A stretch of 64,000 nucleotides of DNA from Acidobacteriota bacterium (lineage in GTDB: Bacteria; Acidobacteriota; Polarisedimenticolia; JACPZX01), in assembly GCA_016195325.1 (NCBI GenBank), contig JACPZX010000046.1:1-64000 (forward strand). The letters are read 5' to 3'. Under the pieces are notes generated by a model. The model saw nothing but the letters and a program-made list of their open reading frames with translations. It searched no databases and was not told the origin of the DNA. Numbering within the stretch: position 1 is the stretch's first letter; the number at the start of each line of letters is the position of its first letter. A program made the position numbers and the translations under genes. Of this stretch, positions 48,902-58,032 are shown in pieces.

Positions 48902-50197
48902 ATGACCACCATCATCGATCTCGCGGTCCTCCCGTTTCTCGTCGTCCTGGCGGGTTTCTTCGCTGTCGCCGAGACATCGCTGTTTAGCCTGCGGCCGTGG
49001 CGTCTCGATCGAATCGTGCGGGAGCATCCGCAGGCCGGCGAGACCATCGTCAGGCTTCTGGCCGAGCCGATGAGGCTTCTGGTGACGCTCGTCGTCGGCG
49101 CGGAGCTCTCCTCCATCGCGTTCGGTAACCTGATCGCGATGATACGACGCGACTCCTTCGGCGACATGGGAGAAATCGGCGTCATCCTCGCCGTGGCGCT
49201 CACGAGCTCGATTCTGCTCCTCGGCGGGGAGATCATCCCCAAGGCCCTTGCCGCGAGCTACCCCGAGCGGACCGCGCTGACGATCGCCGCGCCCCTCGCT
49301 GCCGTCGCCCGCGCCCTCTCCCCGCTCTCGATGCCCCTCGCGGTGCTCGCTTCGAGGATGCCGGCGGCTTCCCGGTCGATGGAGGACGAGCCGCTCTCCG
49401 AGGGCGACTTCAGGGTGATGATCGAGATGGGGATGAAGGAAGGCGTACTCGACGCGCGTGAAATCGAGATGATAGGCGCCGTCTTCCGCCTGGGGGACAC
49501 CCCCGTGCGCGCGGTGATGGTGCCGCGCACCGACATCTCGGCTCTCCCCGCGTCGGCGTCGATCGCCGAGGCGCTCTCCCACGTCCGCAAGGCGCGCCAC
49601 TCGCGTGTGCCGATCTACGAACGCGATCTCGATCACATCGTGGGCGTCCTCTACGCGAAGGATCTGCTCGCGGCGATGGACCCGGCGGCGTCGGCTGATT
49701 CCATCCGCGCTCTGCTCCGCCCGCCGTTCTTCGTTCCGGAGTCGATGCGGGGTCGCCATCTGGTGCGCGAGTTCCAGGCGCGGAGACTGCATCTCGCGGT
49801 CGTCGTCGACGAGTACGGCGGCACCCAGGGAATCGTGAGCCTGGAGGATCTCCTCGAGGAAATCGTCGGCGATTTCGCCGACGATTTCGATCGGCCGTTG
49901 ATCGAGCACCGGCGGATGAGGCGGGGCGTCGACTGGGCGCGCGGCTCGATGCCGTTCACCGAGTTCAAGAGGAAGCTGCGCGCGCGCGCGCGCGGCGGAC
50001 CGTATGACACGCTGGGAGGCTACGTCCTGAAGCTGCTGGGCCGAGTTCCGGTGGACGGCGATCGCGTGTCGGACGGGCAGTTCGTGTTCACCGTCCTCCG
50101 AATGCGGTCGCGCCGGATCCTGGAGCTGGCGATCGAGCGATCGGAACCGGGCGAAAAAAAAGGCCCGGAGTCTCCTCCGGGCCCTGATACTGCATGA
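48902..50197 (+). CDS. CNNM/CorC-type membrane protein (DUF21-CBS-CorC/HlyC)
   Basis: A 431-residue protein: four hydrophobic segments of a DUF21 domain (1-165, VLAGFFAVAETSLFSLRPWRL), a CBS pair (about 190-315, RAVMVPRTDISALPASASI, HSRVPIYERDLDHIVGVLY, VVVDEYGGTQGIVSLEDLL) and a CorC/HlyC domain (about 330-410, TLGGYVLKLLGRVP). CNNM relatives transport or regulate magnesium; hemolysin in older names is historical. ATG 48902 lies just after the carD terminator. The last codons, rich in Lys and Pro, lie over the antisense sRNA terminator at 50154-50183. Confidence 0.87.
   Translation: MTTIIDLAVLPFLVVLAGFFAVAETSLFSLRPWRLDRIVREHPQAGETIVRLLAEPMRLLVTLVVGAELSSIAFGNLIAMIRRDSFGDMGEIGVILAVALTSSILLLGGEIIPKALAASYPERTALTIAAPLAAVARALSPLSMPLAVLASRMPAASRSMEDEPLSEGDFRVMIEMGMKEGVLDAREIEMIGAVFRLGDTPVRAVMVPRTDISALPASASIAEALSHVRKARHSRVPIYERDLDHIVGVLYAKDLLAAMDPAASADSIRALLRPPFFVPESMRGRHLVREFQARRLHLAVVVDEYGGTQGIVSLEDLLEEIVGDFADDFDRPLIEHRRMRRGVDWARGSMPFTEFKRKLRARARGGPYDTLGGYVLKLLGRVPVDGDRVSDGQFVFTVLRMRSRRILELAIERSEPGEKKGPESPPGPDTA
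50154..50183 (-). terminator. Intrinsic terminator of the small RNA
   Basis: Read on the minus strand: 9-bp stem (GGCCCGGAG/CTCCGGGCC, 50183-50162) with a 4-base loop, followed by eight T (50161-50154). A textbook Rho-independent terminator that serves only the minus direction. Confidence 0.9.
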
Positions 50198-50279
50198 AAC
50201 CGGACAGACTTCGGAAGGTCCTTCCCTCTTGAACGCCCATCCCCATTAATGAAGCGCCCAAGAACCTTCCGGGTCTGTC
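50154..50279 (-). ncRNA. Structured small RNA of unknown class, about 126 nt
   Basis: It has its own sigma-70-type promoter (TTGACC-N17-TATATA) and an intrinsic terminator with eight T. Predicted 5' end near 50279. The first 77 nt fold into one long hairpin: 7 bp (GACAGAC/GTCTGTC), a small internal loop, 8 bp (CGGAAGGT/ACCTTCCG), a 3'-side bulge GGGAAGG, 10 bp (TCTTGGGCGC/GCGTTCAAGA) and a 17-nt apical loop containing ATGGGGATGG. A short linker and the terminator follow. It encodes no ORF with a ribosome binding site and fits neither SRP, 6S, RNase P nor tmRNA. GGA motifs in bulge and loop recall CsrA-binding RNAs (inference). The 3' end is antisense to the last 44 bases of the CNNM gene. Confidence 0.78.
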
Positions 50280-50286
50280 GAGGCCC

Positions 50287-50315
50287 TATATACGCCGACC
50301 TTCACGCATGGTCAA
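50287..50315 (-). promoter_or_regulatory. Promoter of the small RNA
   Basis: On the minus strand TTGACC (50315-50310), 17 bases, TATATA (50292-50287). Start about 7 bases later at 50280-50279, exactly where the 77-nt hairpin begins. Confidence 0.78.
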
Positions 50316-50325
50316 GAAAAAAGCC

Positions 50326-50353
50326 TTGTCTGGCTTGGTTCTTCGATTACGTT
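50326..50353 (+). promoter_or_regulatory. Weak predicted promoter of the RqcH/NFACT gene
   Basis: TTGTCT (50326-50331), 16 bases, TACGTT (50348-50353); expected start near 50360, leaving only about 10 bases before GTG 50370. It is divergent from the small RNA promoter and only 10 bases from it. Confidence 0.35.
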
Positions 50354-50369
50354 AGCGCTGGAACCCTTT

Positions 50370-52028
50370 GTGGATAACGCTTTCCTGATTCCGATGGTCG
50401 AGGAGCTGCGGGCGTCGCTGATCGGCGCGACCCTCGGTGACGTCGTCCAGATCGATTCGCGGCGTTTCGCCCTCAGGTTTTCCGTTCCTCCGTTTCATCG
50501 GCTCTGCATCGCAGCGCACGCCGATCTCGCCGCGATCTACCTCGCCCCGCGCGTCGCCGCGCCGAAGGAGCCGACCGAGCTCGCCGCGGTCCTTTCGGAT
50601 CGCCTCGACGGCGCGGCGGTGACGGCGATTCGCAAGATCCACGAGGAGCGCATCGTGGAGGTCGACCTCGCGGACGCAGGGGGCGTCGCCTATACGCTCC
50701 TCGTCGAGCTCCTGGGAAAGACGGCCGGGATGCTCCTGCTCGATGCCGATCGGCGCATCGTGAGGAGCACGCACACCGCGGCCTCCCAGCTGCGGCGCAA
50801 CGCGGAGGGGTCGATCTACCGGCCCCCGGAGGCGAGGGGCCAGGATCCGGCGCGCCCGGTCGGAAGCCGCCTTCTAGGGCGCGAGCTGGACGCCAGGGTG
50901 GGATCCGGCGAGTCCCCGGAGGCCGCGGCCGCCTCGCTCGCCGCGCGGATGGCCGGCGCCGCGTGGGCCCCCTGCCTTTACTCCCGGAGGCCGCTCGAGG
51001 AGCTCGCCGAGGCGGACGAGCTGCCGGGCGAGAGCTTCTTCCTCGCGCCGTTTCCGCTCTCCCTGGGCGCCGGGCTCGCCCGTGCCGATTTCGCCCGCGC
51101 CTCCGACGCGGCGCGCGCCTGGGTCGATCGCCTCGCGGCCCATCTGGCGTTCCGCGATCTCAGGACCGCGCTGTCGCTTCTCATCCGGGGCGAGCTCGAA
51201 AAGGCGACGCGGCTCGCGTCCACGCTTGCGCGGGAGGGGGCCGCAGCCGCCGACGCGGACAGCGTGGGGAAGCGCGGTGAGCTGCTGCTCGCGTCGCTCG
51301 CCACCGCGAGGCGCGACGGGGCCGAGGTCGAGCTGGTCGATTACTTCGATCCCGGCATGCCGCGGGTCCGGATCGCCATCGATCCGAGCCTCGACCTCCG
51401 CGAGAACGCGGACGCGCTCTTTCGCCGCGCGAAGAAGCTCAAGCGCGCCTCCGCCACGATCGCGGCGCGCCTCGCCGACACGCGCCGTCGCGCCGAGGCG
51501 CTCAGGGCGGCGTCCACGCGCCTCATGGGCGCGGTGTCGACCGGGGAGCTGTCCGAGCTCGAGGTCGCTCTGAGCACGTCCGGGCTCGTGAAGGTCGTCC
51601 GCGCTCGCGAGCGCCGCGAGTCGGGCCGGCGACCGTCGTTCGTCCGCGTCCGTGAGTTCCGCACGGGCGACGGCCGCGTGATACTCGTCGGCCGCACCGC
51701 CGCGGAGAACGACATGCTCACGTTCAAGATCGCGTCGCCGCACGACTACTGGTTCCACGCGGCGGGGCGCGCGGGCGCGCACGTCATCCTCAGGAACCCG
51801 GGACGCTCGAAGCAGGTCCCCGAATCGGCTCTGATCCAGGCGGCGGCGATCGCCGCGTGGTTCAGCAAGGGGGCGCGGGACGGCGACATCGACGTTCACT
51901 ACTGCCAGCGCAAGGAGGTGCGGAAGGGGAAGGGAATGCCCGCGGGCATGGTGACGCTCCGGAACCACCGCACGATGCGCGTCCTCCCGGCGTTGCCAGC
52001 GGGGATGGATCCGGAGGAGACCGGGTAG
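50370..52028 (+). CDS. NFACT-family ribosome quality-control factor (RqcH-like)
   Basis: A 552-residue protein of the RqcH/Rqc2/FbpA family that binds stalled 50S subunits and, in B. subtilis, directs C-terminal alanine tailing. An NFACT-N domain (1-190) starts MDNAFLIPMVEELRASLIG. Then come a helix-hairpin-helix part, a coiled coil with ATIAARLADTRRRAEALRAA and the NFACT-R domain near 400-530 (ENDMLTFKIASPHDYWFHA, GAHVILRN, HYCQRKEVRKGKGMPAGMV). Start GTG at 50370 with only a short leader and no strong ribosome binding site. All domains are intact. Confidence 0.87.
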   Translation: MDNAFLIPMVEELRASLIGATLGDVVQIDSRRFALRFSVPPFHRLCIAAHADLAAIYLAPRVAAPKEPTELAAVLSDRLDGAAVTAIRKIHEERIVEVDLADAGGVAYTLLVELLGKTAGMLLLDADRRIVRSTHTAASQLRRNAEGSIYRPPEARGQDPARPVGSRLLGRELDARVGSGESPEAAAASLAARMAGAAWAPCLYSRRPLEELAEADELPGESFFLAPFPLSLGAGLARADFARASDAARAWVDRLAAHLAFRDLRTALSLLIRGELEKATRLASTLAREGAAAADADSVGKRGELLLASLATARRDGAEVELVDYFDPGMPRVRIAIDPSLDLRENADALFRRAKKLKRASATIAARLADTRRRAEALRAASTRLMGAVSTGELSELEVALSTSGLVKVVRARERRESGRRPSFVRVREFRTGDGRVILVGRTAAENDMLTFKIASPHDYWFHAAGRAGAHVILRNPGRSKQVPESALIQAAAIAAWFSKGARDGDIDVHYCQRKEVRKGKGMPAGMVTLRNHRTMRVLPALPAGMDPEETG

Positions 52029-52039
52029 CCTGCGGTTCG

Positions 52040-52069
52040 TTGACCCTCGGAAAACGGCTGTAGTACAGT
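52040..52069 (+). promoter_or_regulatory. Predicted promoter of the UPF0104-nrdR genes
   Basis: TTGACC (52040-52045), 18 bases, TACAGT (52064-52069). Start near 52076 with a leader of about 74 bases to ATG 52150. Confidence 0.55.
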
Positions 52070-52149
52070 GCCCGCGGTCGTGAATTCACCAGCGGACGGG
52101 GAGGAGAGGCGCTGCTTCCCGCCGCCCACCGCACGGCGACGAGGCATGG

Positions 52150-53286
52150 ATGTGGTCACGCACGATCAGGCTCTCCGCGTCGATCCTGCTCCCCGCCGTC
52201 TTCCTCTATCTCTTCTTCCGAAGCATTGACCTCGCCAAGCTCGGCGAGTCGCTCCGAAACGTGGGGGCGGGGTGGTGGCTCCTCATCCTTGCCGCGGGGA
52301 TTCAGGTCGTCCACTGCCTCCTCCGCGCGGCCCGCTGGCGGATCCTGCTCGGCCCCCTGAAGAAAGACGTCGGCTACTACAACCTCATCTCCACCATCTC
52401 CATCGGGTACCTGGTCACGATGCTCCTGCCGGGACGGCTCGGCGAGGTGCTGCGCCCGGTCCTCCTCGCCGGCCGCGAGAACATCAGCAAGGGCGGCGCG
52501 ATCGCGACGATTCTCCTGGAGCGGCTGATGGACGCGCTGACCGTCGCGTCGCTCTTCGCGATCTACCTCATCTTCTTCCTCGGCCCCGAAGGGGGGATGG
52601 GTCGCGAGGCCGCGGCGGGGATGAGCGTCGGCTGGGGAGTCGCGATGGGGCTCTTCATCGTGCTCGCGTTCCCGCTGCTCTACGCGGTGGTCCACTTCCG
52701 GGGGCGGGTCGCCTCGCTCCTCGAGCGCGTCGTGAGCCCCGCCTCGCGGGCCGGCGCGACGGTCCACAAGATCTTCCACACCGTCGTCGACGGCTTCGAG
52801 GTGATCAAGGGGGGGCGCGCGCTCATCGCGGCCTGGTCGTACTCGTACCTGATCTGGCTTGTGATCGCGTTCTCGATCTGGTTCTCGGTGAAGGCGTTCG
52901 GCATCGACATCCCGCTCTCCGGCTCGCTGCTGATGCTCGGGGCGCTCACGTTCGGCATCGCGATCCCCACGCAGGGCGGCGTCGGGACGTACGAATGGTT
53001 CGGCCAGCAGGCCCTCTCCCGGTTCTTCGGCGTCGATCCGTCCGCCGCGGCCGCCGCGATTCTCGTGATGCACGTCTTCGCGGTCGGCCCCGTCATCATC
53101 ATGGGCTTCGCGTTCCTCTGGAAGGAAGGCCTGAGCTTCTCGGGGATCACGGCCGGCGTGCGCTCGGGGAGCGGCTCTCTCGCCGGCGCCCCCGCGCCGC
53201 GCCCTGAGGTCCCGTCCATCCCCTCGCCGCAGCCGGTGGAGGCGGGAGCGTCGCGCGGCCGATCCGCCGCGCGGAGCGACACATGA
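52150..53286 (+). CDS. UPF0104/AglD-type flippase-like membrane protein
   Basis: A 378-residue inner-membrane protein with about eight helices of the lysylphosphatidylglycerol synthase transmembrane/UPF0104 family: SISIGYLVTMLLPGRLGEVLRP, LLERLMDALTVASLFAIYL, QGGVGTYEWFGQQALSRFFG. Relatives move or modify polyprenyl or phospholipid-linked molecules; the role here is unknown. The C-terminal 40 residues are polar and Pro-rich. The stop overlaps nrdR (ATGA). Confidence 0.85.
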   Translation: MWSRTIRLSASILLPAVFLYLFFRSIDLAKLGESLRNVGAGWWLLILAAGIQVVHCLLRAARWRILLGPLKKDVGYYNLISTISIGYLVTMLLPGRLGEVLRPVLLAGRENISKGGAIATILLERLMDALTVASLFAIYLIFFLGPEGGMGREAAAGMSVGWGVAMGLFIVLAFPLLYAVVHFRGRVASLLERVVSPASRAGATVHKIFHTVVDGFEVIKGGRALIAAWSYSYLIWLVIAFSIWFSVKAFGIDIPLSGSLLMLGALTFGIAIPTQGGVGTYEWFGQQALSRFFGVDPSAAAAAILVMHVFAVGPVIIMGFAFLWKEGLSFSGITAGVRSGSGSLAGAPAPRPEVPSIPSPQPVEAGASRGRSAARSDT

Positions 53287-53795
53287 AATGCCCCTTCTGC
53301 GGCCACCTGCAGGACAAGGTGGTCGATTCCCGCGAGGGGAAGGAGGGGTTGACGATCCGGAGGCGCCGCCAGTGCCTCAAGTGCAATCGGCGGTTCACGT
53401 CGTACGAGCGCATCGACGAGCCCAACCTGAGGCTGGTGAAGAAGGACGGGCGCCGCGAGGCGTTCGACCGCGAGAAGCTGATGGCGGGCCTGCACACGTC
53501 CTGCAAGAAGCGCCCGGTGGCGGTCAAGGATCTCGAGGACATCTGCAACGAGGTCGAGGCACGGCTGCAGGAGAGCCCCGACAAGGAGCTGCCGACGACC
53601 AAGGTCGGCGCGTTCGTCATGCAGAGGCTGAAGGAGCTGGACAAGGTGGCGTATGTCCGGTTCGCGTCGGTCTACCGCCAGTTCGAGGACGTCACGGATT
53701 TCCTCGACGAGCTCAAGACGCTCATGGAGCTCAAGAAGGTCGACGACGCCGCCGAGAAAGAGAAAGAGAAGGAAGGGGCGCGCGGCGACGGCTGA
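53283..53795 (+). CDS. nrdR: Ribonucleotide reductase regulator NrdR
   Basis: A 170-residue repressor of ribonucleotide reductase genes. Zinc ribbon with CPFCGH and CLKC (RRRRQCLKCNRRFTSYERI), then the ATP-cone domain (LVKKDGRREAFDREKLMAGL). It normally senses ATP/dATP. It ends in a Lys/Glu-rich tail of about 20 residues not usual in the family. The ATG overlaps the previous stop. No nrd gene or clear NrdR box was seen in the window. Confidence 0.92.
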   Translation: MKCPFCGHLQDKVVDSREGKEGLTIRRRRQCLKCNRRFTSYERIDEPNLRLVKKDGRREAFDREKLMAGLHTSCKKRPVAVKDLEDICNEVEARLQESPDKELPTTKVGAFVMQRLKELDKVAYVRFASVYRQFEDVTDFLDELKTLMELKKVDDAAEKEKEKEGARGDG

Positions 53796-53806
53796 CGCGC
53801 GGCGCC

Positions 53807-53835
53807 TTGCGCGCCCGCCGGGTGGCCACCATACT
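53807..53835 (+). promoter_or_regulatory. Predicted promoter of hsp20-lon
   Basis: TTGCGC (53807-53812), 17 bases, CATACT (53830-53835); expected start near 53842, with the ribosome binding site GGGAGG before ATG 53877. No CIRCE element was seen. Confidence 0.4.
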
Positions 53836-53876
53836 TCGCCGCACGCAGGCCCCGTCTCGATTCCGGGAGGCTCCAC

Positions 53877-54338
53877 ATGGATGGGAACTTCGGCCACTTC
53901 CTCGAGCTCGCGCGCATCCAGAGCGAGGTCAACAAGCTCTTCGACGTCCTGCTCGAGACGCGCGGGGCCGAGGGCGACGGCGCGCAGCGATGGCTTCCCA
54001 ACGTCGACATCTGCGAGACCGAGGATCGCCTGGTCGTGAAGTGCGAGGTGCCGGGGGTCTGCCTCGACAACTTGCGCCTCGTGGCGCAGGGGGACGCGCT
54101 CGTGATCTCCGGCGACAAGGCGCCCACGCGCCCCGAGGCGCGCGCGAAGTTTCACTGCATGGAGCGCGCGTACGGCGCGTTCCGCCGCGTGGTGCATCTC
54201 CCGCAGCAGGTCAACACGCGCGGCGCCGAGGCTTCGCTGAACCACGGGGTGCTGGTCGTGCTCTTCCCCAAGGTGTCGAACCGCCGGGGCGAGGAAGTCG
54301 TGATCAAGATCCAGGAGGAGACTGCCGGTGCCGCCTGA
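53877..54338 (+). CDS. Hsp20/alpha-crystallin family small heat-shock protein
   Basis: A 153-residue holdase chaperone. The alpha-crystallin domain spans about 40-135: WLPNVDICETEDRLVVKCEV, PGVCLDNLRLVAQGDALVI and ALNHGVLVVLFPK-like GVLVVLFPK. The usual family C-terminal I-x-I anchor is replaced by [19 protein letters not shown] precedes the ATG. The lon GTG starts inside its 3' end (overlap of 11 bases), pairing a holdase with a protease in one proteostasis operon. Confidence 0.88.
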   Translation: MDGNFGHFLELARIQSEVNKLFDVLLETRGAEGDGAQRWLPNVDICETEDRLVVKCEVPGVCLDNLRLVAQGDALVISGDKAPTRPEARAKFHCMERAYGAFRRVVHLPQQVNTRGAEASLNHGVLVVLFPKVSNRRGEEVVIKIQEETAGAA

Positions 54339-56814
54339 GACCATGAAGCCCGAGGAAAACGTCAAGATTCCGGATCGCCTGCCGGTCCTCCCCCTCCGGG
54401 GACTCGTCGTCTACCCGTTCATCATCATGCCGTTGTCGGTCAGCCGGCAGCGCTCGATCGCGGCGGTCGACCACGCCCTCGCGGGGAACCGCATGGTCCT
54501 GCTGCTCGCCCAGCGCGACAAGGACGAGGACGATCCGAAGTCGAAGGATCACTACAAGACGGGCACCGTCGGCGTCATCATGCGGATGCTCAAGCTTCCC
54601 GACAACCGCGTCCGCGTCCTCGTCCAGGGGGTGGCGCGCGCGAAGGTCCAGGAGTTCGTCGACGGCAAGACCTTCGCCGAGGCCGTGATCACGCGCGTCG
54701 ACGAGTCCCACGCGGGATCGGCGGGGCTCGAGCAGGAAGCGCTGATGCGGGCCGTGAAGCGCTCGCTCGAGAAGAGCGTCAACCTCGGGAAGGCGATCTC
54801 CTCCGAGGTGATGGTCGTCGCGACCAACCTCGAGTCGCCGGGCCGCCTCGCCGACCTCGTCGCGTCGAACCTCGATCTCAAGATCGAGGACGCGCAGGAC
54901 GTGCTCGAGACGGTCGATCCCGCCAAGCGACTCCGCAAGGTCCACGATCTCCTCAACAAGGAGGCGGAGCTGCTGCAGATGCAGCAGGAGATCAACACGC
55001 ACACCCGCGAGGAGATCGACAAGTCGCAGAAGGAGTACTTCCTCAGGCAGCAGATGAAGGCGATCCAGCAGGAGCTCGGCGAGGGAAACGAGCTCGCCGA
55101 GGAGATCGAGGCGCTCCGGACGAAGGCGCGCAAGGCGAAGATGCCGGAGAAGGTCGCCGAGGAGTTCGACCGGCAGCTCGGCAAGCTCGAGAGGATGCAT
55201 CCCGACGCGGCCGAGACGGCGACGCTCCGCAACTACCTCGACTGGATGGTCGAGGTCCCGTGGAGCAAGGAGACCAAGGACAACCTCGACATCCGGAAGG
55301 CGCATTCCATACTCGACGACGACCACTTCGGCCTCGACAAGGTCAAGGACCGCATCCTCGAGTACCTGAGCGTGCGGAAGCTCAAGAAGAAGATGAAGGG
55401 GCCCATCCTCTGCTTCGTCGGGCCACCGGGGGTCGGCAAGACGTCGCTCGGCCGATCGATCGCCAGGGCGCTCGGGCGAACCTTCGTGCGCATCTCGCTC
55501 GGCGGCGTCCGGGACGAGGCGGAGGTCCGCGGTCACCGGCGCACGTACGTCGGCGCGATGCCCGGCCGGATCATCCAGGGGATGCACCAGGCCGGCGTCA
55601 CGAACCCCGTGTTCATGCTCGACGAGGTCGACAAGCTCGGAGCGGACTACCGCGGCGATCCGTCCTCGGCCCTCCTCGAGGTGCTCGACCCCGAGCAGAA
55701 CTTCTCGTTCCGCGATCACTACCTCGGAGTGCCGTACGATCTGAGCAACGTGATGTTCATCGCGACGGCGAACCTGCTCGACCCGATCCACCCCGCCTTC
55801 CGCGATCGGATGGAGATCATCCAGCTCTCGGGGTACACCGAGGAGGAGAAGCTCGAGATCTGCCGCCGGCACCTCGTGCCGAAGCAGGTGAAGGAGAACG
55901 GCCTGAGGCCGGCGCTCGTCGAGTTCGCGGACGAAGGGGTGCGCCGGATCATCGGCGGATACACGCGCGAGGCCGGGCTCCGCAACCTGGAGCGCGAGAT
56001 CGCCTCCGTCTGCCGGAAGGTGGCGCGCGGCGTCGCGGAAGGGGACTCGAAGAAGGTTCGCATCAACCCGGCGCTGGTCGAGAAGTACCTGGGCGCGCCG
56101 CAGGTCCTCCCCGAGGAGAGCCTCAAGGAGGATCGCGTCGGCGTCGCCACCGGCCTCGCCTGGACGCCGAGCGGCGGAGACATCCTCTTCATCGAGGCGG
56201 GGATCATGCCCGGGCGCGGGTCGCTGACTCTCACGGGCCAGCTCGGAGACGTCATGAAGGAGTCGGCCCAGGCGGCGCTCACGTACGCGAGGGCGCGCGC
56301 CGAATCGCTCGGTATCTCGGCGAAATTCTTCGCGACCCACGACATCCACGTGCACGTTCCGGAGGGGGCCATTCCCAAGGACGGCCCGTCGGCGGGGATC
56401 ACGATGGCCACGTCGATGATCTCGGCGTTCACCGGCCGGCCGGTGCGGCGCAACGTCGCGATGACCGGAGAGATCACGCTGCGCGGGAACGTCCTGCCGA
56501 TCGGCGGCGTGAAGGAGAAGATCCTCGCGGCGCGCCGCGCGGGGATCACGACGGTGATCATGCCCGAGCTGAACCGGAGAAACCTCGAAGATCTGCCCGA
56601 GTACGTCGTGAAGGGGATGAAGTTCGTCTTCGTCGGCGACGTCGTCGAGGTCTTCCGCGTCGCGCTCACCGACGCGAAGCCGGGCGGCCGCTCCTCGCGG
56701 GGGGGCGTGGGGCGCCCCGTGCGGGGCTCGGGACGCGCCCGCCGCCCCGCGCGGCCGGCGGCGGCCCTCGGCAGCCGGAGCACCAGAACGGATCCGCGCG
56801 CCGCCCGATCCTGA
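54328..56814 (+). CDS. lon: ATP-dependent Lon protease
   Basis: An 828-residue soluble AAA+ protease that degrades misfolded and regulatory proteins. The N-terminal substrate domain (1-215, [20 protein letters not shown]) is followed by coiled coil, Walker [16 protein letters not shown], Walker [13 protein letters not shown] and the peptidase domain with Ser in [12 protein letters not shown] and Lys in [10 protein letters not shown]. The protein ends in a basic Gly/Arg-rich tail of about 40 residues ([20 protein letters not shown]) beyond the usual end. Start GTG inside hsp20, with GGAGG upstream. No mutations at catalytic sites. Confidence 0.94.
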   Translation: MPPETMKPEENVKIPDRLPVLPLRGLVVYPFIIMPLSVSRQRSIAAVDHALAGNRMVLLLAQRDKDEDDPKSKDHYKTGTVGVIMRMLKLPDNRVRVLVQGVARAKVQEFVDGKTFAEAVITRVDESHAGSAGLEQEALMRAVKRSLEKSVNLGKAISSEVMVVATNLESPGRLADLVASNLDLKIEDAQDVLETVDPAKRLRKVHDLLNKEAELLQMQQEINTHTREEIDKSQKEYFLRQQMKAIQQELGEGNELAEEIEALRTKARKAKMPEKVAEEFDRQLGKLERMHPDAAETATLRNYLDWMVEVPWSKETKDNLDIRKAHSILDDDHFGLDKVKDRILEYLSVRKLKKKMKGPILCFVGPPGVGKTSLGRSIARALGRTFVRISLGGVRDEAEVRGHRRTYVGAMPGRIIQGMHQAGVTNPVFMLDEVDKLGADYRGDPSSALLEVLDPEQNFSFRDHYLGVPYDLSNVMFIATANLLDPIHPAFRDRMEIIQLSGYTEEEKLEICRRHLVPKQVKENGLRPALVEFADEGVRRIIGGYTREAGLRNLEREIASVCRKVARGVAEGDSKKVRINPALVEKYLGAPQVLPEESLKEDRVGVATGLAWTPSGGDILFIEAGIMPGRGSLTLTGQLGDVMKESAQAALTYARARAESLGISAKFFATHDIHVHVPEGAIPKDGPSAGITMATSMISAFTGRPVRRNVAMTGEITLRGNVLPIGGVKEKILAARRAGITTVIMPELNRRNLEDLPEYVVKGMKFVFVGDVVEVFRVALTDAKPGGRSSRGGVGRPVRGSGRARRPARPAAALGSRSTRTDPRAARS

Positions 56815-56893
56815 CCCGCGGGTATACTCCGCCCCGCCGCCGAGGCACGGCGCGATCCCCGCGCCGTCGACACGAGGCGGCGCGGGAGGTGGA

Positions 56894-57949
56894 GTGGATC
56901 TATCGAGGCTCGGCGAGGCCGGCTTCGTCGACGCGCTCGTCCGCAGGCACCGCCGCGCGTTCCTCCCGCCGCCCCACGGCCCCGGCGACGATGCCGCGGT
57001 GCTCGGGCGCTCCCTCGTCACGACCGACGCCCTCATAGAGGACGTCCACTTCCGCGCGACCGAGCCGCCCTTCCTCATCGGGCGCAAGTCCCTCGCCGTG
57101 AATCTGAGCGACATCGCGGCCATGGGCGGCAGGCCCGAGGCCTTCGTCGTCGCGCTCGGCCTTCCCTCCGGCCTGCCCGCGCGCTTCCTCCGCGCTCTCG
57201 TCGATGGGCTCGCCGACGGTGCGGCCGAGGCCGGCGTCCGTTGGATCGGAGGCGACACGGTGCGCTCCCCCCGCGGCGTCGTGATCGCGATCACGGCGAT
57301 CGGAAGGCGCGGGAGGAGGATCCTGACGCGCCAGGGAGCGAGGCCCGGCGATGGCGTCTACGTGTCCGGGCCGCTCGGCGCCTCGGCCGCCGGGCGGCTG
57401 CTGCTCGAGGCGGGCTTCTCGTGGAATCCGGCGGGGGCCGCCGGGCCGCCGGGGCGGCGGATCGATCCCGCGGCGCGCCGGGAGGCGGCGGAGCTGCTCC
57501 GCGCGCACCTCGATCCCAGGCCGCGACTGGCGGCCGGGTGGTTTCTCGCGTCGAAGGGCGTCGCCTCGGCCGCGACGGATCTGAGCGACGGCCTCTCCGT
57601 CGATCTCCGCCGGCTGTGCCACGCGAGCGGGGTCGGCGCGAGGATCGAGCGCGAGGCGATTCCCGTCTCCCAGGCGACCCGGGCGTGGGCGAGACGGCGC
57701 CGGCGCGACGCGCTCGATCTGGCCCTGCACGGCGGGGAGGACTACGAGCTCCTCTTCACGGTGCCGAGGAGGCGGGAGCCGCTCCTCGCCCGTTGGCCGA
57801 AAGACTCCGGGGCGGGCCCACTGCTCATCGGCAGAATCACCGCGCGGCGCCAAGGGCTCCGCATCGCCCGCCCCGACGGCCGCACCGAGCCGATCCCGCC
57901 CCTGGGATACGACCCCTTCCGCCCGGGGCGTCGCGTTGACACCCCCTAA
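56894..57949 (+). CDS. thiL: Thiamine-monophosphate kinase ThiL
   Basis: A 351-residue enzyme that phosphorylates thiamine phosphate to thiamine diphosphate. It has the PurM-like fold with GPGDDAAVLGRSLVTTDALIEDVHF, KSLAVNLSDIAAMGG, TDLSDGLSVDLRRL and GGEDYELLFTV, covering metal and ATP ligands. Start GTG at 56894 with GGGAGGTGGA upstream; a TATACT box lies at 56823-56828. With thiE and thiD about 30 kb away it completes the last steps of thiamine diphosphate synthesis. Confidence 0.9.
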   Translation: MDLSRLGEAGFVDALVRRHRRAFLPPPHGPGDDAAVLGRSLVTTDALIEDVHFRATEPPFLIGRKSLAVNLSDIAAMGGRPEAFVVALGLPSGLPARFLRALVDGLADGAAEAGVRWIGGDTVRSPRGVVIAITAIGRRGRRILTRQGARPGDGVYVSGPLGASAAGRLLLEAGFSWNPAGAAGPPGRRIDPAARREAAELLRAHLDPRPRLAAGWFLASKGVASAATDLSDGLSVDLRRLCHASGVGARIEREAIPVSQATRAWARRRRRDALDLALHGGEDYELLFTVPRRREPLLARWPKDSGAGPLLIGRITARRQGLRIARPDGRTEPIPPLGYDPFRPGRRVDTP

Positions 57950-57978
57950 GTCACTGCATAAATTGAGGATTTCTTGAG

Positions 57979-57995
57979 TTCGACACGGGGTCGAA
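57979..57995. promoter_or_regulatory. 17-bp palindrome upstream of the sigma-factor gene
   Basis: TTCGAC-ACGGG-GTCGAA, a perfect 6-bp inverted repeat with a 5-base spacer, 38 bases before GTG 58033. A dimeric repressor site is plausible; no known box matches with confidence. Confidence 0.4.
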
Positions 57996-58032
57996 GATCG
58001 CCTAGACGGCGCGGGCGCGAGGTTCGTATGAG

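Noticed and set aside
50203-50279. Assignment of the small RNA to SRP RNA, because CCGGAAGG resembles the SRP loop
   Set aside because: In SRP RNA that motif is the apical tetraloop of the hairpin; here it is paired in a stem near the base.
50154-50279. Assignment of the small RNA to 6S RNA
   Set aside because: Too short and lacks the large symmetric central bubble expected of 6S RNA.
54304-57294. A 996-codon minus-strand frame across lon and thiL
   Set aside because: Antisense of lon with typical low-complexity charged composition; no start signal or family motif.
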